Shown here piece by piece: positions 58,804 through 64,000 of a stretch of 64,000 nucleotides of DNA. The translations under genes and the position numbers were made by a program. The stretch is from RGIG3159 sp034927685 (GTDB taxonomy: Bacteria > Bacillota > Clostridia > Oscillospirales > Oscillospiraceae), in assembly GCA_034927685.1 (NCBI GenBank), contig JAYFPO010000012.1, forward strand, positions 30,361 to 94,360, given 5' to 3'. Every line of letters starts with the position of its first letter. Position 1 is the stretch's first letter. The notes beneath the pieces are model-generated. The model searched no databases. It had not been told where the DNA came from and saw only the letters and a program-made list of their open reading frames with translations.

Positions 58804-59661
58804 AGCAGCCTGCCTCTCATCCTTTTCAGAGTCCCTCGCTGCCGGAAAATCTGCGTGCGCGCCAAAGCTCCTTTCTATGGCTCCTTGCAGAAGAAAAGTA
58901 CATTGCTGCTGCATAAAATCGTCGGTCAGCTGATAATGTACCGTCTCGTCACTCTCCGTGCGGGAGAATCCGCCGGAGTTCGGATCATATTGGTAAGCGA
59001 CGCCGCGAATATCGGCCTCCAGCACATAGGCGGGCGGCGTACCGACCGGTTCGGATGTGGCGGCTACGCCGTCAAAGATGGTCGCCAGGACGGCGGCGCT
59101 TTTTTTGTACAGGGGCGCCTTTTGCACGCTGCCGTCCAGAGCCGACACAGATGTGGGATAGGCGTCGTCGCCGTCCTCGGCAAAGATCTCGCTCTGAAGC
59201 GCGGAAAAGACGTCGGAGGAGATGGAATCGGCCGGACCGACATAGTATTCTGTGGTCCTTGTCTCCTGGTTGAAAACCTGAACCACGCTGCCGCCTGTTT
59301 CATTACTGAGTTGGAAATTGTAAGTTCCCTTCTCGCCTTTGATCCGAAGATCGCAGAGATAGGTACAATCGAAGCCCGGAGAATCCTTTTTTTCAAACTG
59401 ACGCACATCAATTTTTGCCATTTCCTGCAGCAGCGTTTCCTGATGGGCCTTGCTGATCGTGAAATAGGCGATTGGTTCCGGCAGCAGATTGGACACATAT
59501 CCCACGTTTGCCTCAATGGAAACTGCGCCGGAGAGCGCGGGAAGGATTTCAGTCCACCCGTTTTTTTCCAGCAGAGTCTCCGAACTGCCGCAGCCGGAGA
59601 AACAAGTGCACAGCAATAGGAGCGCGAGAAAAAGGGGAATACCGCGTTTTGTGAATTTCAT
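58756..59661 (-). CDS. Hypothetical lipoprotein
   Basis: A 301-residue exported protein: signal peptide KFTKRGIPLFLALLLLCTC then lipobox FSGC with Cys near 24. The mature part resembles no family I know; it is mainly beta, with Tyr/Asp-rich sections. GGAGG lies 6 nt before the ATG. It follows a small membrane protein by 28 nt and the two probably form one operon. Its last 15 codons (LQSSQNLQAIVVFYS) belong to the repeat copy 1, so the natural C-terminus may have been replaced. Confidence 0.72.
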   Translation of the reverse strand: MKFTKRGIPLFLALLLLCTCFSGCGSSETLLEKNGWTEILPALSGAVSIEANVGYVSNLLPEPIAYFTISKAHQETLLQEMAKIDVRQFEKKDSPGFDCTYLCDLRIKGEKGTYNFQLSNETGGSVVQVFNQETRTTEYYVGPADSISSDVFSALQSEIFAEDGDDAYPTSVSALDGSVQKAPLYKKSAAVLATIFDGVAATSEPVGTPPAYVLEADIRGVAYQYDPNSGGFSRTESDETVHYQLTDDFMQQQCTFLLQGAIERSFGAHADFPAARDSEKDERQAALQSSQNLQAIVVFYS

Positions 59662-59689
59662 TCAGATCCTCCCGAACAATAGGCATGAT

Positions 59690-60154
59690 CTATATCTCCT
59701 CGCTGTTTTTACTCTCTTCTCTCTCTGACTTCGTCACATTTTGGTTCGCGAACGATGCAACCGACTGGAACGCCGGACCCGAAATGCCCAGCGCGACGAA
59801 AATCCAGGAATTCTGAAGAAAGAAGAGCAGGACCGAAACATCCTCCTGAAACAGGCCGCACACATGCAGGACAACCACCACATAATACAGCAGAAACAGC
59901 GCCATGCAGCAAAGGCCTAACACGTTCCCCGCGCTGCCCGCGCGGCCCGCGTTCCGCCAGCGCAGCAATACGGTTCCGGTCACAGACGACCACAGGAACA
60001 GCAGCATCGGGTTAATCACCATCTGCTCCCACAGCAGCCGCACGGAGAAGCTGTCAAACTGGTCTGCGTTCCGGAACCTGACGACAAAATAGAGCTTTCC
60101 CAGGGTGGCCAGAATCGCCAGAGTCAGTTCGATCCAAAACACGGTTTTCTTCAT
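59690..60154 (-). CDS. Hypothetical four-helix membrane protein
   Basis: A 154-residue membrane protein with four hydrophobic segments (about 5-25, 45-65, 78-100, 108-130) and a polar, acidic C-terminal tail (KSEREESKNSEE). No family recognised. GAGAGG lies upstream of the ATG. It is the first gene of a pair with the lipoprotein, and the pair lies between repeat copies 1 and 2. It might be a membrane partner of the lipoprotein. Confidence 0.65.
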   Translation of the reverse strand: MKKTVFWIELTLAILATLGKLYFVVRFRNADQFDSFSVRLLWEQMVINPMLLFLWSSVTGTVLLRWRNAGRAGSAGNVLGLCCMALFLLYYVVVVLHVCGLFQEDVSVLLFFLQNSWIFVALGISGPAFQSVASFANQNVTKSEREESKNSEEI

Positions 60155-60183
60155 TCACGCGCGCCCCTCTCCAAACTCGAATT

Positions 60184-60559
60184 AAAAAAAACAGGCGGAC
60201 AGAATCTCTGCACGCCGAACCAGCACATCGGAAACGCCCCCCTTCTGCGCTCCAGCGAACGCATCCCGCGGCCTCTTTCCTCTATCCCGAACAACCTGCC
60301 GAACCTCGCATCCGGCGGGTTTGCTTCTTACTATCTCCAGCATACCCCCAGAGCGGGAAATTGGCAAGGATTGCCTGCAAAAATCTTTGCGCGGACAGCA
60401 ATCCGCCGCGGAACGATGACCGGTCGTTTCGCGGCGGATTGTATAGGAAAAAAAGGAGAGAAAATGAAAAAGGGAATCGCTTGCTTCTGCTTTTATCGTT
60501 ATACCCGAAACTTATGAATAAAAAACAAATATCATTTGAAGATTTTGTGAACTTTGCAA
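60184..60559 (-). repeat. Long dispersed repeat, copy 2
   Basis: Second copy, same orientation as copy 1. It has candidate promoter TTGCCA (60362-60367) and TATGCT (60339-60344) 17 bp apart, large inverted repeat at 60399-60441, and the box encoding LQSSQNLQ at 60512-60559. Confidence 0.8.
60185..60333 (-). ncRNA. Candidate small RNA, copy 2
   Basis: As copy 1: promoter 17-bp spacer, about 149 nt, closing hairpin GGCG-tg-CAGA-gat-TCTG-tc-CGCC and a run of eight T (60184-60191). Placed right after the small membrane protein gene's upstream region. Confidence 0.45.
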
Positions 60560-60633
60560 TACTGCCGTTCTCTCTTCGGCGGCATAGGACGAAACAGCGG
60601 CGCCAGGAGCGGCGCGCGCCTGTTCCAGACAGA

Positions 60634-60792
60634 AATATGCCGCAAAACGATGACAGGTCGTTTTGCGGCATATTGCAAGAAAGAAAGAAAGTGAAAAGAA
60701 GAAAATGGTTGCTTGTTTCTGCTTAAATCAGGTATACCAGATGATTGTGAATAGAATACAAAAACAATTTGAATATTTTGTGAACTCTGCAA
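60634..60792 (-). repeat. Partial third copy of the long repeat
   Basis: Retains the inverted repeat (17-bp perfect arms 60634-60650 and 60658-60674) and the LQSSQN box (60745-60792), but not the small-RNA part. The arms differ in sequence from copies 1 and 2 yet remain fully complementary. Confidence 0.7.
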
Positions 60793-60797
60793 AAAAC

Positions 60798-62282
60798 TTA
60801 TTCCGAAAACAGCTTCTGGATGGTATCCAGCGTCTCGCGAACCAGCAGGTCGCCGCCCACATGGCCGGCCATGCCGCTGGAGACGTAGGCGGAATAGTGG
60901 CTGCCCTCCTCGGCGCGGGCCGTCGGCAGATAGCCCAGGCTGCCGCACGCCAGCTGGACCAGAATGGTCTGCGCCGCCGGGCTCTGGGCGCGGATCTGGT
61001 CGCCGTAGTCCAAAAACAGCTCGAACGGGCTTGTGGCAAAGGCGACGTCGCCCAGCCGGAGGAAGTGGCCCTCGAATGCAAAGACGCGGTGCTTCTGCTG
61101 GTACTCGTAGCGGGCCAGCGTCCCGGCGTGGACGTGCATGCTCGCGTTGTCGTAGAAGCTGAGCGACTTGCCCGCGCAGCTCTCGAAGAACCGGCGCAGC
61201 GCCTCCTCGGCCTCATCCCGCTCCTTCCGCGTGACCATGCGGACCGGCAGCGTGACCGGGCGGGCCAGATGGGAAAACGTATCCGCGTCCCGCTTTTCCC
61301 GCGCGGCGTCGTCATAGCACTCGATGATCTCCCGCGCGATGCGCCGCCCCGCCTTCCAGGAGCCGGGGATGTCGAACATCGAGGGGTCCGCCTTCCGCGC
61401 CGGAGGATTCACCCGCACAATGTTGGGGTCGTCCACGCCGCTCTCCGGCTCCACCCAGCGGACCAGGTCCACCGGGCACTGGTCGCCCGCGGCGGAGCAC
61501 AGCGGCAGCAGGAACACGTCCTCGCCCAGCGCCTCCCGCATGACGATTTTGCACTTGCCCCAGAAGTCGGACGAGACGAACCGGCGGTGCTGCACCGACT
61601 GCGCCGGGCAGGCCAGATTCGCCGCGACGCCGGTCAGCTTTCCGTCCGCGCCGAAGAAGTACAGCAGCTCCAGCCCGGTGTCGCTCCCGCCCTCGAGGCC
61701 GATGAAGTTGGCGGTATTGGTATCGCCCCACATTTTGGCGGAGAGGTCGTCGTACTTGGCGCGGCGGCACATGCCGACGGCCGCCCGGCCAAACTCGTTC
61801 GCGAACTGCGCGGGCTTCCTGTTCCGCCACGCTTCGGCGATGACCTGCGCGATCCGCCCGGTCAGAAACACGAGCGCGTCCTCGTCCGAGAGCACATCGT
61901 CCCCGGCGGGCAGCGGGTCCTCGTATCTGACGCTCGCCGGCGTATATTTTTTCAGAATGGACAGGGTGCTGGCGGCGGCGTCCGCGTACTGCACGGAGGT
62001 GTGCGTATGGGTGGCGGAGAGGATCAGCTTGTCGCTGTCAAATTCCGGCAGGACGGTATGGAGCGCCGCGCGCACCGCGCGCAGCAGGGTATCGTTGACT
62101 TCGGCCAGGTCACAGGCGCAGAACACCGCAGAGTCGTCGCCGCTGTCCAGCGCCAGCGCCGTCGCGCAGACCCGCGTCTCCACATATTCCGAAATTCGCT
62201 CGCAGAACTGACCCGCCAGATGTACCTTTTTATCCGGCGTCAGATCAATTTCCGCCCAGCCGGCGCAAAGTGTTCCTTTCAT
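60798..62282 (-). CDS. Neutral/alkaline ceramidase-like protein
   Basis: A 494-residue protein resembling the N-terminal domain of neutral ceramidase (cleaves ceramide amide bonds). Zinc-site motif ATHTHTSVQYA is near residue 95, and the region equivalent to the nucleophile loop reads SAAGDQCPVD where ceramidases have GDVSPN, so the catalytic Ser is a Cys. No signal peptide or lipobox is seen, so it is probably cytoplasmic, unlike most ceramidases. ATG 62282 is preceded by GGGAGG; a longer frame is excluded. A role in lipid or host-glycosphingolipid breakdown is possible but unproved. Confidence 0.7.
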   Translation of the reverse strand: MKGTLCAGWAEIDLTPDKKVHLAGQFCERISEYVETRVCATALALDSGDDSAVFCACDLAEVNDTLLRAVRAALHTVLPEFDSDKLILSATHTHTSVQYADAAASTLSILKKYTPASVRYEDPLPAGDDVLSDEDALVFLTGRIAQVIAEAWRNRKPAQFANEFGRAAVGMCRRAKYDDLSAKMWGDTNTANFIGLEGGSDTGLELLYFFGADGKLTGVAANLACPAQSVQHRRFVSSDFWGKCKIVMREALGEDVFLLPLCSAAGDQCPVDLVRWVEPESGVDDPNIVRVNPPARKADPSMFDIPGSWKAGRRIAREIIECYDDAAREKRDADTFSHLARPVTLPVRMVTRKERDEAEEALRRFFESCAGKSLSFYDNASMHVHAGTLARYEYQQKHRVFAFEGHFLRLGDVAFATSPFELFLDYGDQIRAQSPAAQTILVQLACGSLGYLPTARAEEGSHYSAYVSSGMAGHVGGDLLVRETLDTIQKLFSE

Positions 62283-62730
62283 TGCTCGGACCTCCCATGT
62301 CTCAAATTTCCGGTTTCCCGGTGACTTCCCCTCGATTTTAGCACGCCAAAATCGACCCCGCAAGCCGGGTGGCGCAACAAACTACGCAAAACGGAGCGCA
62401 AAATCGGTGCTTTGTCCCGCCGACGGCCGATCCGTTGCGCCGGACCCCGCGAGAAAGCGGCTGCATCTCTCCCGATGGTCCGATACTATATAAAAAAAGC
62501 GGTGGGGCGCGCGGGGCGCTTCTTCGGCGCGGCGGGGCAACTCCCGGACCTTCGGCGGCAAGGCCCGCGGGCGCGGCGGGGCGCTTTCCCGCAACGCTGA
62601 CGGTGTTTACCGGACTGGGCAAGGCCCGCGGGCGCGCGGGGCGCTTCTTCGCTGTGCGCCCGCGGCATGGGGGTTGAAAGCCGGACCGGCGCACCGGACC
62701 AAACCGGGGCGGCAAAATTTTACCGCGCAC
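62283..62730. repeat. GC-rich intergenic repeats
   Basis: No gene. Three imperfect copies of a GC-rich unit (about 62505-62527, 62560-62590, 62621-62650) share AAGGCCCGCGGGCGC and GGGGCGCTT. They lie before the Rrf2 promoter and may be structural or slippage products. Confidence 0.5.
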
Positions 62731-62787
62731 TTGACAGATCTTCCAAAACCCGGTATCATAGCAGATATCAGTAACCGAAGCGGTTAC
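62731..62787 (+). promoter_or_regulatory. Promoter and operator of the Rrf2-ccdA operon
   Basis: Perfect TTGACA (62731-62736) and TATCAT (62754-62759), 17 bp apart. Just downstream a palindrome GTAACCG-aag-CGGTTAC (62771-62787) covers the likely start site; Rrf2 regulators commonly bind such dyads at their own promoter. Confidence 0.72.
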
Positions 62788-62813
62788 AGTATTTTGGCAG
62801 GGAGGGATGCGGG

Positions 62814-63260
62814 ATGACCGCGGAGTTCATCGTGGCGGTTCACGCGCTGGCGCTGCTGGACCGCAGGGCGGCAAGCTGTTCCAGCGAGGCGCTGGCAAAA
62901 AACGTCTGCACAAACCCGGCGCGGGTCCGCAAGGTGCTCTCCAAACTGGAGCGCGCGGGTCTGGTCGCCGCCAAAAATGGGTCCCGGGGCGGCTATGCGC
63001 CGACAAAACCGGCGGGCGAGGTGACGCTCCTCCAGATCCTCGACGCCATGGGTGCGCCCTGCGTCTGCCTCCGCTGGCGCTCCGGCGCGCTGGACCCGGA
63101 CTGCGTCGTGGCCTCCGGCATGTCCGGCGTCATGGACGGCGTCCTCGCGGAGCTGGAGGACGGCTGCCGCGCCGTGCTGGCGCGGACCACGCTCGCGGAC
63201 ATCGACCGCCGCCTCTTCCCGGACGGCGCGGCAGAAAAGGAGGCGCCATGCAATACCTGA
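62814..63260 (+). CDS. Rrf2-family transcriptional regulator
   Basis: A 148-residue winged-helix regulator. N-terminal helix-turn-helix FIVAVHALALLDRRAASCSSEALAKNVCTNPARVRKVLSKLERAGLVAAKNGSRGGY is typical; a core such as NPARVRKVLSKLERAGLV is diagnostic. Cysteines at CVCLRWRSGALDPDC may carry a redox- or cluster-sensing role, though their spacing is not that of IscR. The start has GGGAGGG 6 nt upstream. It overlaps ccdA by 13 bases. Likely represses its own operon through the palindrome at 62771-62787. Confidence 0.85.
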   Translation: MTAEFIVAVHALALLDRRAASCSSEALAKNVCTNPARVRKVLSKLERAGLVAAKNGSRGGYAPTKPAGEVTLLQILDAMGAPCVCLRWRSGALDPDCVVASGMSGVMDGVLAELEDGCRAVLARTTLADIDRRLFPDGAAEKEAPCNT

Positions 63261-63910
63261 TTACCTTTCTGGAGGGGATCATCACCTTCATTTCCCCCTG
63301 CGTGCTGCCGATGCTCCCGCTCTACGCGCTCTATTTCGCGGGCGGAGCGGGAAACCGGCGCTCCCCGCTGCGCAACGCGCTGGGCTTCGTGCTCGGCTTT
63401 ACCCTGCTCTTCGTGCTGCTCGGGATGCTGGCCGGGACGCTCGGCGGCTTCCTCACGCGACACCGGACCGCGGTCAACCTGGCGACCGGCGCGATCGTCG
63501 TGCTGTTCGGCCTCCACTACGCGGGGCTGCTGCACATCCGCCTGCTCGACCGGACCGTGAAGCCAAGCGCGGACATCCGGCCGGAACGGTTTTTCGCGGC
63601 GGTGCTGTTCGGCGCGGTGTTCGCCGTCGGCTGGTCCCCCTGCACCGGCGCGTTCCTCGGCTCCGCCATGATGCTCGCGGCAAGTCGGCAGAGCTCCATG
63701 GCCGGGCTCTTTCTGCTGCTGTGCTATTCGGCCGGGCTCGGCATCCCCTTCGTCCTCAGCGCGGTGCTGATCGACCGGCTGCAGAGTGCGTTCCGGTTTA
63801 TCCGGGAACACTACCGCGTCATCAACCTGGTCTGCGGAATTTTCCTCATCGTAATCGGGATCCTGATGATGACCGGGCTGTTCGATTCAGCCGCCGCCCT
63901 GCTATCCTGA
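63248..63910 (+). CDS. ccdA: CcdA-family cytochrome c biogenesis protein
   Basis: A 220-residue membrane protein with six helices that carries reducing power from cytoplasmic thioredoxin to the outside. Both conserved cysteines are seen in FISPCVLPMLPLY and GWSPCTGAFLGS. No thioredoxin domain is fused. AAAAGGAGG is 6 nt before the ATG. It overlaps the Rrf2 gene, so its regulation is probably redox-linked. Possible use: maturing cytochromes or keeping extracytoplasmic thiols reduced. Confidence 0.9.
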   Translation: MQYLITFLEGIITFISPCVLPMLPLYALYFAGGAGNRRSPLRNALGFVLGFTLLFVLLGMLAGTLGGFLTRHRTAVNLATGAIVVLFGLHYAGLLHIRLLDRTVKPSADIRPERFFAAVLFGAVFAVGWSPCTGAFLGSAMMLAASRQSSMAGLFLLLCYSAGLGIPFVLSAVLIDRLQSAFRFIREHYRVINLVCGIFLIVIGILMMTGLFDSAAALLS

Positions 63911-63977
63911 AGACCGGCGCGCCGACGTCAATTGGAACAGCGGAAGAAAGCCGGCATCCGGGACAGCAAAAAAAAAG

Positions 63978-63997
63978 GCGACAGGCGCGCCTGTCGC
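63978..63997. terminator. Hairpin near the right edge of the window
   Basis: Nine-bp perfect arms with a 2-nt centre. A run of A lies before it, so it would be a terminator (with T tail) on the minus strand; the unit it belongs to lies outside the window. Confidence 0.5.
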
Positions 63998-64000
63998 GGA

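Noticed and set aside
58725..58916. Plus-strand 63-codon frame antisense to the lipoprotein gene
   Set aside because: It runs across the repeat box and the lipoprotein coding sequence with no ribosome site; the minus-strand gene is better supported.

Overview
The window looks like a chromosomal segment of a GC-rich, spore-forming, anaerobic Firmicute, most likely a gut Clostridia of the Oscillospiraceae type. Pointers are a spoIIGA-sigE sporulation pair, Rex, acetate kinase, FeoAB, a large Firmicutes-type SRP RNA, an infC-rpmI-rplT operon with a leader terminator, a DUF951 gene, consensus sigma-A promoters with 16-18 bp spacers, strong GGAGG ribosome sites, and intergenic palindromic repeats that I recall as common in this group. 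Species cannot be fixed by eye. Most genes are housekeeping, and several starts were moved from the longest ORF to a non-ATG codon behind a good ribosome site (rex TTG, ftsH TTG, dnaX GTG, dnaG GTG, infC ATC).

Layout. 1-5.2 kb: a pilin-like protein ending in a BspA-type leucine-rich repeat, a PAS/GAF/GGDEF diguanylate cyclase, and a PadR regulator with its membrane partner. 5.3-9.7 kb: metal and oxygen handling (Mn-type superoxide dismutase, an MntR-like regulator, feoA-feoB) and an acetyltransferase. 10.1-12.3 kb: an AT-rich orphan gene and a LysM protein. 12.4-18.7 kb: tRNA-Leu, rex, sigE-spoIIGA, DUF951, an S1-domain protein, rarA, nth. 18.8-24.8 kb: pstSCAB-phoU with a pyridoxal-kinase-like gene, then an AI-2E/YtvI-family membrane protein. 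24.9-29.3 kb: ACT protein, a shortened aspartokinase, infC-rpmI-rplT, queT with a preQ1-I-like riboswitch, a Nudix hydrolase. 29.4-36.8 kb: an EF-G-like GTPase, a membrane protein that looks like a catalytically dead P-type ATPase, rlmB, ftsH. 37.4-43.1 kb: a ferredoxin/double FMN-binding membrane protein with its flavin transferase ApbE, cstA, and an unknown membrane protein. 44.3-57.8 kb: recR/ybaB/dnaX, SRP RNA, acpP, rpoD-dnaG, hflX-yigZ-dgt, rpmE, tmcAL, ackA, pepT. 58-62.3 kb: an accessory region where a long direct repeat, with a possible small-RNA gene inside it, brackets two unknown genes, followed by a ceramidase-like protein. 62.7-64 kb: an Rrf2 regulator overlapping ccdA.

How they work together. 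Several sets read as pathways: flavinylation (ApbE plus its FMN-domain substrate), phosphate uptake (Pst/PhoU), iron uptake beside a metal regulator and an Mn-type SOD, sporulation sigma-factor processing, replication and repair (dnaX, recR, dnaG, rarA, nth), and translation (IF3, L35, L20, L31, EF-G-like, TmcAL, RlmB, tRNA-Leu, SRP RNA).

Most worth following up: the P-type-ATPase-like pseudoenzyme (31670-33778); the repeat-bracketed gene pair with the candidate small RNA (58434-60792); and three blocks of intergenic palindromes whose hairpin tips differ in sequence yet stay self-complementary (about 37.1, 43.1-44.2 and 57.8-58.2 kb).
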